NCBI GenBank assembly: GCA_017550425.1
Contig: JAFZPG010000022.1
Location: 1 to 35,944 of the forward strand
Direction: 5' to 3'
From: Lachnospiraceae bacterium
Lineage (GTDB): Bacteria > Bacillota > Clostridia > Lachnospirales > Lachnospiraceae
DNA length: 35,944 bases
Program-made: the position numbers and the translations under genes
Shown: piece by piece, positions 1-8,644 of the stretch
How the letters are laid out: every line of letters begins with the position of its first letter
Numbering within the stretch: the stretch's first letter is position 1
The notes under the pieces: generated by a model
Told to the model about the DNA's origin: nothing
The model's database searches: none
The model's input: only the letters and a program-made list of their open reading frames with translations

Positions 1-1
1 C

Positions 2-139
2 CGTGACCCGGCAGCCTCTCGTTGTTTTTCAGGGACTGCCGCCCCCTATGCAGTCGATTATCCGGTTGACACAAAGTGCCGAAAATGGTACATTTTTGAT
101 GTAAAGGATTCTGATAAACGGATCGATGGCATGAAATAG
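2..139 (+). CDS. Possible 3' end of an upstream gene (truncated by window)
   Basis: Frame 2 is open from the window edge to a TAG at 137-139, about 45 codons. The end is coding-like in composition (DYPVDTKCRKWYIFDV). The stop abuts the ribosome site of the next gene, as in an operon. Against this, a second frame is open for 33 codons over the same bases, and a good promoter (66-94) sits inside. No family is recognised. It could equally be a leader region. Confidence 0.22.
   Translation, partial: RDPAASRCFSGTAAPYAVDYPVDTKCRKWYIFDVKDSDKRIDGMK
66..94 (+). promoter_or_regulatory. Sigma-A-type promoter with extended -10
   Basis: TTGACA at 66-71, a 17-base spacer and TACATT at 89-94, with TGG directly before the -10 (extended TGn). 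It would start transcription at about 100, ahead of the four-gene run 150-3658. Confidence 0.6.
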
Positions 140-149
140 GAGAATGAGT

Positions 150-1154
150 ATGACGAACGATGAATTGAAGCATTATTATTTCGGAGCCTACAGTTTTGAG
201 GAGACGGAGGATGGTTACCTTCAGGCATTTCAGTATTCGAAGGCGCAGATGGAATACTTTAAGGAGGCTTTTGATTTTTGGTATGACAGAAGTATGGCGT
301 CTACATCTAAGACGATCGAAATGATTACAGAGGCAACGAAGATCTCCTTTGACTATAAGATCATTTGGCTGGGTTCGCCGGATAGTTTTGAACTTCAGGT
401 GGACGGGCAGCTCACAAAGATCGAATACGTGCTGGATTTGATGTTGGACGGGAAACCGAGGCCGGATTTCTCCAAAGGGGAATTCCCGACGTGGGACATC
501 CCGAAAGAGGGCAGAATAGAGTGGAATCTTCCGGAAGGAAAGAAAAATGTGGTGATCTACCTTCCTGCCGATGCAACGGTGCTTATTCGGGATTTTCAGT
601 GTGATGCACCGGCGGAGAGACCGAAGAAAAACGGAAAAGTGCTTTGGCTCGGTGATTCCATTACCCAGGGGTTCGGCCCGCTGCGTTCCGGGCAGACCTA
701 TGTGACGGTTGCCAACAGGCTTTTAAACTATGATGTCCTGAACCAGGGGATCGGCGGATATGTCTACGACAAGAAGTCCTTAATGAAGATGGAGGGCTAT
801 CAGCCGGATAAGATCATCGTAGCCCTCGGGACGAACCAGTACGGTTCCGAGACCATGGTCGACGTGGAAGAGTACTATGAGACATTGATCGGGATCTACG
901 GGGATCAGATTCCAATCCTGTGCATTTCCCCCATATGGCGGGGAGACCATCCGGAAGAGTTTGATAAGTTTGCAAGCTTCTGCGAGAATATCAAAAAGAT
1001 CGCGGGCAGTTACCGAAATGTCACGGTCGTGGATGGATTTAAACTGGTTCCTCATCTGAAGGAATACTATTTGGATAATCTTCATCCCAACTGCCTGGGA
1101 ACGGAGACCTACGGAAGGAACCTGGTCGAAGCTATGCGGCTTCAAGAAAATTGA
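150..1154 (+). CDS. SGNH/GDSL-family hydrolase (probable carbohydrate esterase)
   Basis: Probable serine esterase of the SGNH superfamily, likely removing acyl groups from a carbohydrate or small molecule in the cytoplasm, since no signal peptide is visible. Residues are numbered from the upstream ATG at 144. The N-terminal 150 residues look beta-rich, as in two-domain SGNH esterases. The catalytic half starts at residue 165 with block I GDSITQG (nucleophile S172), has a GTNQ version of the block III GxND motif, and ends with DNLHPN, giving the D311/H314 pair. ATG 150 is preferred over ATG 144 because AGGAGA (138-143) lies 6 bases before it and only abuts the first. It is the first of four closely spaced genes. 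The substrate cannot be read from sequence. Confidence 0.85.
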   Translation: MTNDELKHYYFGAYSFEETEDGYLQAFQYSKAQMEYFKEAFDFWYDRSMASTSKTIEMITEATKISFDYKIIWLGSPDSFELQVDGQLTKIEYVLDLMLDGKPRPDFSKGEFPTWDIPKEGRIEWNLPEGKKNVVIYLPADATVLIRDFQCDAPAERPKKNGKVLWLGDSITQGFGPLRSGQTYVTVANRLLNYDVLNQGIGGYVYDKKSLMKMEGYQPDKIIVALGTNQYGSETMVDVEEYYETLIGIYGDQIPILCISPIWRGDHPEEFDKFASFCENIKKIAGSYRNVTVVDGFKLVPHLKEYYLDNLHPNCLGTETYGRNLVEAMRLQEN

Positions 1155-1216
1155 AACTGAAAATGTTCTTCCTAAAACGAGAGGAAAGATAAACGCGCGC
1201 TCCGCAGGGGTATAAT

Positions 1217-2248
1217 ATGGCACTGGAAAAAAGTGTTTTAGACAGAGATAAAATAAGCATGCTTTTGCAGACCGAATACGGCCTGCACTTCATTGACCAT
1301 AAGAAACTCGCCTTAGGCTCTGCGAATTGCTACAAAGTCCGATGCGAAGAGGGCGATTTTTTCCTCAAAGAGTATCAAAGCGACTTCACTATGGACCGGG
1401 TCGATCGCGAGGCGGACCTCGTTTCGTATCTGCGAGTCCGATGCTTTCCCGTCGCCGGTTTCGTAAAGACTCTGAACGGGGGCCATGCAGTCCTCTATGA
1501 GGGGCATGTGGTCAGCGTGCAGGACTATGTGGAAGGCAGGACCTATCTGAACGACCTGCCGCACACGCTGCTGATGAAGAGTGCCGGCTATTTGGGCCGC
1601 CTGCACACCCTGCTGAAAGACTATCCGTTGGAGACCGAGATGGACTACCGCTGGGCCGAAAGCATTTCCTCCGAAGCGGTCGCACGCAAGTTTGATGCTC
1701 TGCTGGTGACTCTCGAAGAGGAGAGGTCGGATCCGCAATATGCGAAGATCCGGGAAGATCTGATCTTCAAAAAGAACTTAATGGCCTGCATCGATGACTG
1801 GAAGCAGTTCTTCCGCGGGATCACATTTTCCGCGACCCACGGCGACTACACGGCCTGCCAGTTGATCTGCGGGGAGGATGACATCCGGGCGATCATCGAT
1901 TTTTCGTCGGCGGGAAGGTTGCCCGTGGTCTGGGAGATCATGCGATCCTACATTCAGTCGGGCGGCGTCAGTCGCAGCGATACAAAACTCGATGTCGAAG
2001 ATCTGGCCGCCTACGTTGCCGAGTACATGAAATACGCGCCGCTCAGCCGAAGGGATCTGGAGGCGATGCCGTACCTCTACCTGTTCCAGCTGACCCAGAG
2101 CAGCTACGGCTACAAAGAGTATTTGGTGACGAAAACGGAGAACCGGGAAGCACTGCTCGATTTCGCTTTTTGGCGAACCGGGATCTGCCGTGAGATCTAT
2201 GGCCGGGCGAAGGAAATATCAAATGTGCTGACAGCGTCAATGAACTGA
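1217..2248 (+). CDS. APH-like phosphotransferase (aminoglycoside/choline/homoserine kinase fold)
   Basis: A 343-residue protein of the protein-kinase-like APH superfamily, which transfers ATP gamma-phosphate to a small-molecule hydroxyl. The catalytic loop is HGDYTACQL (H208, D210), with Gln where many members have Asn. The metal-binding Asp follows in IIDFSSA (D228). The segment PVVWEIMRSY after it is typical of clostridial members of unknown substrate. The N-lobe (residues 20-110) has the expected FFLKEY lysine strand. GCAGGGG at 1204-1210 sits 6 bases before the ATG. Its neighbours are an esterase, a methyltransferase and a hydrolase, which suggests modification of a small molecule. Resistance or spore-coat (CotS-like) roles are possible but unsupported. 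Confidence 0.8.
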   Translation: MALEKSVLDRDKISMLLQTEYGLHFIDHKKLALGSANCYKVRCEEGDFFLKEYQSDFTMDRVDREADLVSYLRVRCFPVAGFVKTLNGGHAVLYEGHVVSVQDYVEGRTYLNDLPHTLLMKSAGYLGRLHTLLKDYPLETEMDYRWAESISSEAVARKFDALLVTLEEERSDPQYAKIREDLIFKKNLMACIDDWKQFFRGITFSATHGDYTACQLICGEDDIRAIIDFSSAGRLPVVWEIMRSYIQSGGVSRSDTKLDVEDLAAYVAEYMKYAPLSRRDLEAMPYLYLFQLTQSSYGYKEYLVTKTENREALLDFAFWRTGICREIYGRAKEISNVLTASMN

Positions 2249-2278
2249 CAGACGGATAGGGAAATAAAGGATAAACTT

Positions 2279-3058
2279 ATGATCAACAACGAAAAAGATG
2301 TAAAAAACCAGTATGCTAAAGCAGACAACTTAAGCACTAGGATCTCCATTCATGACAAATATTCGACCAACAAGATGGGATTTGCCAATTGGATCTACTC
2401 CAACTATCGGATCGAGAAGGGCATGAAAGTTCTGGAACTCGGCTGTGGGACCGGATCCATGTGGAAGGGACATGAGGATCTTTTGACTACGTGCGGAGAG
2501 ATCATCCTGTCGGATTTTTCCGAAGGTATGGTGGAGACGATCCGGACGAATCTCGGAGCACATCCGAACACCCGGTACCGCGTGATCGACATTCAGTCCA
2601 TTCCGTTTGAAGATGCGACCTTTGATGTCGTGATCGCAAATATGATGCTCTATCATGTGCCGGATCTCGACCTTGGGCTTCGCGAAGTCAGAAGAGTTCT
2701 GAAACCGACCGGAACATTTTATACGGCCACCTACGGCGAACACGGCATCGTGGAATATTTGGCGTCTCTTCTCGGCGAATATGGGGTGAAGGATACGGCC
2801 AGCAAGGCATTTACATTGCAAAACGGCGGCAAGATCCTCGGAAAGCATTTTCCTAAGGTGGAAATGCTCCGCTATGAGGACAGTCTGGCCGTGACCGATG
2901 TTGACGATCTGGTGGATTACGCCTATTCCCTGGGCGGAATGACTTCGCTGGCGCAGATCCCGCGTGAGACATTGCGAGAGGTATTCCAAAGGAACATGAA
3001 GAACGGCATCCTGAGCGTTCCCAAGGAATACGGGATGTTTGCAGCAACATCGGACTGA
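2279..3058 (+). CDS. Class I SAM-dependent methyltransferase
   Basis: A 259-residue Rossmann-fold methyltransferase of the Methyltransf_11/UbiE-like group. SAM-binding motif I is VLELGCGTGSMW (residues 51-62). The acidic strand-2 segment is ILSDFSEGM, and the motif after strand 4 is FDVVIANMMLYHVPD, followed by LREVRRVLKPTGTFY, the usual signature of small-molecule methyltransferases. AAAGGA about 7 bases upstream supports the ATG. It starts 30 bases after the kinase-like gene and is probably co-transcribed. No substrate can be assigned. Confidence 0.88.
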   Translation: MINNEKDVKNQYAKADNLSTRISIHDKYSTNKMGFANWIYSNYRIEKGMKVLELGCGTGSMWKGHEDLLTTCGEIILSDFSEGMVETIRTNLGAHPNTRYRVIDIQSIPFEDATFDVVIANMMLYHVPDLDLGLREVRRVLKPTGTFYTATYGEHGIVEYLASLLGEYGVKDTASKAFTLQNGGKILGKHFPKVEMLRYEDSLAVTDVDDLVDYAYSLGGMTSLAQIPRETLREVFQRNMKNGILSVPKEYGMFAATSD

Positions 3059-3076
3059 GGTAATGGGTGAGATCAG

Positions 3077-3658
3077 ATGAGTACGGAAACTATGAAAAAA
3101 CTGGCGGTGCTCTTTCCGGGCATCGGATACCATTGTGATAAACCTTTGCTGTATTACAGCGCCAGACTTGCGCGGGGAGCAGGCTATACGGAGCAGATCC
3201 GGATCGAATACGAATACCACGGAGGAAATCTGAGGAAAAATCCGGAGTTAAAAGAAGAAGCGTTGGAGGTGCTTTTCCGTCAGGCGGAGGAGGCGCTTTC
3301 CCGGGTGGACTTTCGCAGTTATGACGAGGTTTTGTTCCTTTCGAAGAGTATCGGGACCGTCATCGCCTGCAGATATGCCGAAACATACGGTCTGAAATGT
3401 AAACAGGTCCTGTATACGCCGCTGGAGGAAACGTTCCGTTTTCCTACGGAAAATGCCGTCGCATTTACCGGAACGGCGGATCCCTGGGTGGAACGGGACC
3501 GAATCCCCGAACTGTGTCAACAGGCGGGCGTTCCGGTCACGGTCTTGCCGCAGGCCGATCATTCGTTGGAGGTCTGGGACGCGAACGGGACTCCGGATAT
3601 CCTCCGGAGCCTGCAATACCTCATGCAGGTCATGGAAGCGACGGAAAGGTTTCTGTGA
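3077..3658 (+). CDS. Small alpha/beta-hydrolase-like protein
   Basis: A 193-residue protein with an alpha/beta-hydrolase pattern. There is an early beta-strand with oxyanion-type loop (LAVLFPGIGYH), a nucleophile elbow SKSIG (S91, where Ser replaces the first Gly of GxSxG), a likely acid in GTADPW (D135) and a His in ADHSLE (H162). It lacks a lid domain and a signal peptide, so it is probably a cytoplasmic esterase or thioesterase-like enzyme. It follows the methyltransferase by 18 bases. The ribosome site is weak (GGTGAGA), and an internal ATG at 3092 is an alternative start. Confidence 0.65.
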   Translation: MSTETMKKLAVLFPGIGYHCDKPLLYYSARLARGAGYTEQIRIEYEYHGGNLRKNPELKEEALEVLFRQAEEALSRVDFRSYDEVLFLSKSIGTVIACRYAETYGLKCKQVLYTPLEETFRFPTENAVAFTGTADPWVERDRIPELCQQAGVPVTVLPQADHSLEVWDANGTPDILRSLQYLMQVMEATERFL

Positions 3659-3702
3659 GATACGGTTTTTTACGAAAAACAGAAGAAAACATGAGGAGAA
3701 GG

Positions 3703-3731
3703 TAGAAAGATCATTCGAAAAATGGTATAAT
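3703..3731 (+). promoter_or_regulatory. Promoter with extended -10, upstream of the GGDEF gene
   Basis: TAGAAA (3703-3708), a 17-base spacer and consensus TATAAT (3726-3731) preceded by TGG. It lies in the 161-base gap between the hydrolase and GGDEF genes. The gap holds no other gene I can support. Confidence 0.55.
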
Positions 3732-3819
3732 ATGGGAAAAGGGTGACGGGCAGTCCGTTTCACCCGCGATCGGAATATACAGGCATGACGGAATAGAAAT
3801 GAGAGAGGAGACATTCCGG

Positions 3820-5214
3820 ATGAATTATGATGGATTCATATCTCACTTGAAAACAGTGGCCAGTGTGCTGTCAGTTAGTCTGAACCCGGATGGGACCTGC
3901 GGAAAGATCCTGCTGGAGGCGGCCAATGATGCCTACCTTCAGACGATCCACACACGTCGGGAGGATTTTGTGCCCGGACGGCCGTATGATCTTTACGTTC
4001 CTGCCGACCGTAATTACGAGGCGATGAGTTATCGCTGCGTGAAGGAAAGCCGGATGATCCACGCTTATGTGGACGCCGGCCAGTACAACGCGTGGATGGA
4101 GATCTACATGCTTCCGCTGGTCTCGGACGAACCCAATAAGGGTTACTATTTGTTTTCCTACGATATGTCCGAGAAGTTTGATGCGGAGCGCCTGGCGGAT
4201 GTTCCGCCCGAAACGGCCATGCAGATGTTATCGATCAGCGTGCGTCTGCGGGACAATTCGGATTTTCAGGAGGCTATGAACGCGATCATCCGGGATATCC
4301 GTTTGTATTGTGAAGCGAACCAGTGCTGTATCATCCTGACGGACTTCCGGAAGCGCTCCAGTTCCATGCTTTGCGAGAGCGTGGCCGAAACCGAGCAGAT
4401 CATGGACCGGGAGATCCTCGAAGCGGATTTCTTCTTCCCGATCATCGAGATCTGGGACCGGATGACTTCGGAAAGCAACTGCTATATCATCCATGATGCA
4501 AAGGAACTGGAACAGCTCAAAGAGAAAGACCAAATGTGGTACGAATCTCTGAAAGCATCCGGCGTATACAGTTTGGTGCTCTATCCGCTGAAAGCAGGCG
4601 GTGAGACGATCGGCTTTATCATGGCGACGAATTTCAACAGCGAGCGTACGCTGGCGATCAAAACGAACCTCGAGGTGGCTACCTTCCTTCTGGCGGCCGA
4701 GATCGCAAATCGTCAGTTGTTCACGCGGATGAAGATACTGAGCGATACCGACCTTTTGACCGGTCTGTATAACCGTAATGCCATGAATAACCGCGTGTCG
4801 GATATCGTATCGGGAACAGCTCCTCTGACTGCTGACTATGGCGTAGTATTTGCCGATCTGAACGGCCTTAAGAATGTCAACGATGAGGAAGGCCATGTGG
4901 CCGGTGACCAGTTGTTAAAGGATGCGGCGGATGTGCTTCGCGCCACCTACACCTCCGAATGCAGCATTTTCCGCGTAGGCGGAGATGAGTTTATGGTGCT
5001 CGTGGAAGGCCACACGGAGGAAGAGTTCGTACAGCTTACGTTGAAACTGCGTGAGAATTGTGAGGCGACCCGTCATGTGCGGATGGCGATCGGTACTTTC
5101 TTCAGTCCGGCGTCGGAGGATATCCGCGTGGCTTTGCATAACGCGGATGAAGCCATGTACCGGGATAAGAGGGACTATTACGACCGTCATCCGGAACTGA
5201 AGAGAAGAATATAA
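3820..5214 (+). CDS. Diguanylate cyclase (GAF-like plus GGDEF)
   Basis: Makes cyclic di-GMP from two GTP. The C-terminal catalytic domain opens with DTDLLTGLYNRNAMN and carries an intact VGGDEF active site (GGDEF at residues 387-391 from ATG 3820). The residues 5 before GGDEF read TSEC rather than RxxD, so the product-inhibition I-site appears absent. The N-terminal 300 residues look like a PAS-like segment followed by a GAF-like sensor (CCIILTDF to FIMATNF). No membrane segment is seen, so it is cytoplasmic. ATG 3820 is chosen over ATG 3799 because AGAGGAG (3804-3810) lies 9 bases before it. The HD-GYP gene at 8645 is the likely opposing enzyme. Confidence 0.88.
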   Translation: MNYDGFISHLKTVASVLSVSLNPDGTCGKILLEAANDAYLQTIHTRREDFVPGRPYDLYVPADRNYEAMSYRCVKESRMIHAYVDAGQYNAWMEIYMLPLVSDEPNKGYYLFSYDMSEKFDAERLADVPPETAMQMLSISVRLRDNSDFQEAMNAIIRDIRLYCEANQCCIILTDFRKRSSSMLCESVAETEQIMDREILEADFFFPIIEIWDRMTSESNCYIIHDAKELEQLKEKDQMWYESLKASGVYSLVLYPLKAGGETIGFIMATNFNSERTLAIKTNLEVATFLLAAEIANRQLFTRMKILSDTDLLTGLYNRNAMNNRVSDIVSGTAPLTADYGVVFADLNGLKNVNDEEGHVAGDQLLKDAADVLRATYTSECSIFRVGGDEFMVLVEGHTEEEFVQLTLKLRENCEATRHVRMAIGTFFSPASEDIRVALHNADEAMYRDKRDYYDRHPELKRRI

Positions 5215-5247
5215 TATCTTATCATAAAAAATACAGGAGGTTTTATC

Positions 5248-5622
5248 ATGAAGTTTTATATTTGTAATCATTGCAAGAACATCATCATCAAAGTGAAGGA
5301 TTCCGGAGTTCCGGTCGTATGCTGCGGCGAGAAGATGAGCGAGATCGTTGCGAACACAACGGACGCGGCATTCGAGAAGCATGTTCCGGCAGTGACCGTG
5401 GACGGAAGCAAGGTTACGGTCAGCGTCGGTTCGGTAGCGCATCCCATGATCCCCGAACATTACATCCAGTTCATCCTGCTGGAGACCACAAATGGTTATC
5501 AGGTGAAGAATCTGAAGCCGGGTGAGGCTCCCGTGGCTGAATTCATTCTGGCCGACGGCGAAAGCGCTGTAGCCGCTTACGAGTATTGCAATCTTCATGG
5601 CCTGTGGAAGGCTGATATCTGA
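5248..5622 (+). CDS. dfx: Desulfoferrodoxin-type superoxide reductase
   Basis: Reduces superoxide to hydrogen peroxide without releasing oxygen, the usual defence of anaerobes. The N-terminal desulforedoxin-like Fe(Cys)4 site is complete: C6, C9, C25, C26 in the CxxC...CCGEKM pattern. The catalytic centre has EKH (E43, K44, H45), H65 and H71 in VAHPMIPEH, and C114/H117 in YCNLHGLW, matching the His4-Cys iron site. At 124 residues it is normal length for the two-iron class. AGGAGG sits 7 bases before the ATG. It lies between the GGDEF gene and an ABC exporter. The peroxide it makes could be handled by the peroxiredoxin at 31492. Confidence 0.95.
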   Translation: MKFYICNHCKNIIIKVKDSGVPVVCCGEKMSEIVANTTDAAFEKHVPAVTVDGSKVTVSVGSVAHPMIPEHYIQFILLETTNGYQVKNLKPGEAPVAEFILADGESAVAAYEYCNLHGLWKADI

Positions 5623-5637
5623 TTCGGAGTTTTGTTC

Positions 5638-6552
5638 ATGCAGGAAACGATTCTTGAAATCAAAAACCTTACCAAATACTACGGAAAGGTAAAAGGGGTA
5701 GAGGATCTCTCTCTTTCTTTGTATAAGGGAGAGATCTTCGGCTTTATAGGACCCAACGGCGCCGGGAAATCCACGACGATCCGTTCGGTCATGAACCTGA
5801 TCAATAAGAACTCAGGCTCGGTCCTGTTTCACGGAAAAGAACTGCTTCGGGATGATGTGGAGGCGAAAAGCAAGATCGGTTATCTTCCCAGCGAGGTCTT
5901 TCTTTACGATGATCTGACCGTAAAAGGCATCTTCGATCATCACGAGAGTTTTTACAAAAAGTACGGAAAGATCGAAGCGATCCGTGAAAGAAGAAAAGAA
6001 CTGGTCGCGCGTTTGAAACTCGACGAGACACGGAAGATCGAAGATCTGTCTTTGGGAAATCTGAAAAAAGTCGGGATCATCCTGGCGTTGATGCATGGTC
6101 CGGAACTGATCATCATGGACGAACCGACCAGCGGCCTGGATCCCATCATGCAGAGTGTATTTTATGATCTGTTGAAAGAAGAACGGGAGAAAGGAACCAC
6201 CGTTTTTTACTCGTCGCATATCCTGAGCGAAGTCTCGAAGATCTGCGACCGTGTCGGCATTATCCGAAGCGGCCGCCTCATAAAAGCGGGATCGGTCGAT
6301 GAGGTTCGTGATAAACAGTTAACATTTGTGACCGTTACAACCGACGATCCGGATGCCCTTGTGAATGCGCTGGGCGTGAAACTGCTTTCCAAAGAAGGAA
6401 CTACCGTTCGCTTTGCGAATGACATGTCGGATGATGACCTGATCAAAAAACTGGCGGCGTTCCGGATCCGTAAGATCCTGATCGAAGAGGCAACACTCGA
6501 AGAGATGTTCATGCATTATTATACGGAGGATCAGGAAGATGCAAAAACGTGA
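5638..6552 (+). CDS. ABC-2 exporter ATP-binding protein
   Basis: ATPase of an exporter, partner of the permease at 6539. Walker A is GPNGAGKST (residues 38-46), the signature is LSLGNLKKV in place of LSGGQ (common in the CcmA-like drug/lipid exporter group), Walker B is LIIMDEPT and the switch His is in YSSHIL. The C-terminal 90 residues are the family's accessory domain, ending EATLEEMFMHYY. An in-frame TTG lies 6 bases upstream, but ATG 5638 has GGAG 9 bases before it. It begins 15 bases after dfx and overlaps the permease gene by 14 bases, so the two are translationally coupled. Confidence 0.92.
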   Translation: MQETILEIKNLTKYYGKVKGVEDLSLSLYKGEIFGFIGPNGAGKSTTIRSVMNLINKNSGSVLFHGKELLRDDVEAKSKIGYLPSEVFLYDDLTVKGIFDHHESFYKKYGKIEAIRERRKELVARLKLDETRKIEDLSLGNLKKVGIILALMHGPELIIMDEPTSGLDPIMQSVFYDLLKEEREKGTTVFYSSHILSEVSKICDRVGIIRSGRLIKAGSVDEVRDKQLTFVTVTTDDPDALVNALGVKLLSKEGTTVRFANDMSDDDLIKKLAAFRIRKILIEEATLEEMFMHYYTEDQEDAKT

Positions 6553-7330
6553 ATTAAGAGTCAATCTCAAGGGCTTTCTGATCTGGACCGGAATCATGCT
6601 GGTGCTCCTGCTCCTGATCTATCTCGTCTATCCGTCCATCGTAGGTGACGACAACGGGAGTAAGATCGATGAAATGGTAAAGGCATTTCCGCCGGAGATC
6701 CTGAAGGCGTTTAATATGGATATCGCCGGGCTGGATACCGCATTTGGCTGGCTGAAATCCGAAGGCTTTGTATTTTTGTACCTGATCATCGGTATCTACA
6801 GTTGTCTTCTGGGCTCCACGATACTGCTGAAAGAAGAGAGCGAAAAGACCATTGAATATATGGCCTCGCTTCCGATCACAAGACGCAAAGCAGCCATCGA
6901 TAAGATCATCGTTTCGCTGTTTTATATTCTTGCGATGATCGTGGCCCTCGGCGTGTTTAACGTGATCGCGCTGAATATTACGGAAGATCCCGACACGATG
7001 CAGTTGGTGCTGCTGAGCATTACGCCCGTGTATCCTGCGGTCGTGTTGTTCGCGTTGGGTTTGTTCCTGTCCACATTTACCCATAAAACGAAGAAAATGC
7101 TGGGCATAAGCATCGGCCTTGTTTTTGCCGCCTATATCTTGAGCGTGATCTCGGAAATGGGAGCATCGGTGGAAGGTTTTAAATATCTGTCTGTGTTTAC
7201 GCTCGCGGACTCCCGTTGGGTCATCACGAATTCCGAACTCAGACCGGTCTATCCATTGATCAGTTTGGCACTTTTTGCGATCCTGATCATCCTTTCGCTC
7301 GTGCGATATCAGAAGAAAGAACTTGTGTAA
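6539..7330 (+). CDS. ABC-2 family exporter permease
   Basis: A 263-residue membrane protein with about six hydrophobic segments (residues near 12-32, 78-98, 118-140, 150-175, 182-202, 235-257). The cytoplasmic motif LKEESEKTIEYMASLPITRR is typical of ABC-2 permeases, which move drugs, lipids or peptides outward. An extracellular loop sits at residues 33-75. The start lies within the 3' end of the ATPase gene (14-base overlap), with an AGGA site just upstream. Substrate unknown. Confidence 0.88.
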   Translation: MQKRELRVNLKGFLIWTGIMLVLLLLIYLVYPSIVGDDNGSKIDEMVKAFPPEILKAFNMDIAGLDTAFGWLKSEGFVFLYLIIGIYSCLLGSTILLKEESEKTIEYMASLPITRRKAAIDKIIVSLFYILAMIVALGVFNVIALNITEDPDTMQLVLLSITPVYPAVVLFALGLFLSTFTHKTKKMLGISIGLVFAAYILSVISEMGASVEGFKYLSVFTLADSRWVITNSELRPVYPLISLALFAILIILSLVRYQKKELV

Positions 7331-7351
7331 GAAACAGGGGGGTTACCCGAT

Positions 7352-8617
7352 ATGATCAGAAAGACCATGCGATCCGCTGCGGCCTTCGCCTGCATCGCGA
7401 TGCTGCTGACCGGGTGCGGGGTAGTTGATCCGGTTGCAAAAGAAAAACTCCCTGTGGAAACGATCGAAGACAGGGAGCAGGATACGACAGGCGAAACGCC
7501 GACGGAAGATATGGCGACGCAGGCGGAGGTTCCGGAAACCGATACCGATGCTTTGGAAGACACGCCGAAAGAAGTGGCGGTCTACGTGGAAATGCAGCCC
7601 GGAAGCGGTTTGGTATCGATCAACAAATGGTATTTTCCGGATAAAAAGTTTCGTGAATATGTCTCCTCAAAGTTCGATACCGACCGGGACGGAAAACTTT
7701 CTTTAGAAGAAATCCGGTCCGTGGATAAGATCGAAGTAAAAGAGGCAGACATCCAAAATCTGAAAGGCGTGGAGTTTTTCACGGAACTGAAGGAATTGAT
7801 GATCAGCAAGAATCAATTAAGCTCGCTGGATGTCAGCATGAACCGTAAACTGGAAGTTTTGGACTGTTCGCTGAATCAACTGACACAACTGGATCTGAGC
7901 GCTAATCCGGAACTGAAGGAACTGAATTGTTCCGATAATATGCTGACAGGAATCTCCCTGGACCCCGATACGGCGCTCAGGGAACTGACTTGCGACGGAA
8001 ACTCGATCGCGACACTGAATCTGAGCGGTTGTGAGACTCTGGAAGAATTGCACTGTACGTATTGTGAAATGACGGTCCTGGATGTGACCGGCTGTGAGGC
8101 ACTCAAAACGGTGTATTGCAATAACAATCATCTGAAGGCGCTGGATGTGAGTACAAATACGGCGCTGGAGACGCTTTGCTGTGCCGAGAACGAATTGACC
8201 GAGCTGGACGTGAGCGCCAACACAGACCTTTCGGATCTGCGATGCGCCTATAATCGCATCACCGCATTGGATGTGAGCGTAAACACGGCACTGGAGACGC
8301 TCGGCTGCTCATTTAATGAATTGACCGGGCTGGATGTAAGCCGGAATATGGCGCTGACGGATCTCGGTTGCGCGTATAATCAACTGACGAAGCTCGATGT
8401 GCATCGTAACACGGCCCTTACGGAACTGTTGTGCTACGGAAATCAATTGACCGAGCTGGATGTGAGCAGGAATCGTGCGCTCGTTATACTCAGTTGCGCA
8501 TTTAATCAACTGAAGACATTGAATGTCGGATACAATCGAAGCTTAGTGGCATTGTATTGCGATTCGGCGGTTCAACTCAGAAACGTCGGCAGAGATGTCG
8601 CTGTTATTCGATACTGA
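7352..8617 (+). CDS. Lipoprotein with EF-hand cap and Cys-rich LRR array
   Basis: A 421-residue surface lipoprotein. Lipobox LLTGC puts the lipidated Cys at 22. An acidic, Thr-rich linker runs to about residue 85. Next is a cap module with INKWYFPDKKFREY and one canonical EF-hand calcium loop, DTDRDGKLSLEE (109-120). About ten or eleven leucine-rich repeats of 21 residues follow (63 bp; for example 7826 to 7889), each with LDVSxN and a Cys at a fixed position (LNCS, LCCA, LRCA). The same cap plus LRR module occurs in the Ig proteins at 26124 and 28472. AGGGGGG precedes the ATG by 9 bases. The gene lies 21 bases after the permease. A ligand-binding or adhesion role is likely but unproven. Confidence 0.85.
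   Translation: MIRKTMRSAAAFACIAMLLTGCGVVDPVAKEKLPVETIEDREQDTTGETPTEDMATQAEVPETDTDALEDTPKEVAVYVEMQPGSGLVSINKWYFPDKKFREYVSSKFDTDRDGKLSLEEIRSVDKIEVKEADIQNLKGVEFFTELKELMISKNQLSSLDVSMNRKLEVLDCSLNQLTQLDLSANPELKELNCSDNMLTGISLDPDTALRELTCDGNSIATLNLSGCETLEELHCTYCEMTVLDVTGCEALKTVYCNNNHLKALDVSTNTALETLCCAENELTELDVSANTDLSDLRCAYNRITALDVSVNTALETLGCSFNELTGLDVSRNMALTDLGCAYNQLTKLDVHRNTALTELLCYGNQLTELDVSRNRALVILSCAFNQLKTLNVGYNRSLVALYCDSAVQLRNVGRDVAVIRY
7780..8560 (+). repeat. Leucine-rich repeat array in lipoprotein 7352
   Basis: 63-base units coding LxxLxCxxNxLxxLDVSxN. Successive LD codons are 63 bases apart, for example 7826 and 7889. Confidence 0.8.
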
Positions 8618-8644
8618 GGGAATGAAAAAAGGCAGGTAGCTGGA

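Noticed and set aside
1211-1216. TATAAT immediately before the ATG of the kinase-like gene
   Set aside because: It abuts the start codon, so it cannot serve that gene unless the transcript starts inside it. No -35 is seen.
1217-2248. Kinase-like protein as an aminoglycoside resistance enzyme
   Set aside because: Only the superfamily motifs are present. The HGDYTACQ and VVWEIMRSY pattern fits common clostridial paralogues of unknown substrate.
3665-3680. Short T-run/A-run hairpin after the hydrolase gene as a terminator
   Set aside because: The stem is only about six A-T pairs with no GC core, too weak to call.
5210-5215. TATAAT overlapping the GGDEF stop codon as a dfx promoter
   Set aside because: No acceptable -35 at 16-18 bases and no TGn before it. 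Possible, but not supported enough to annotate.
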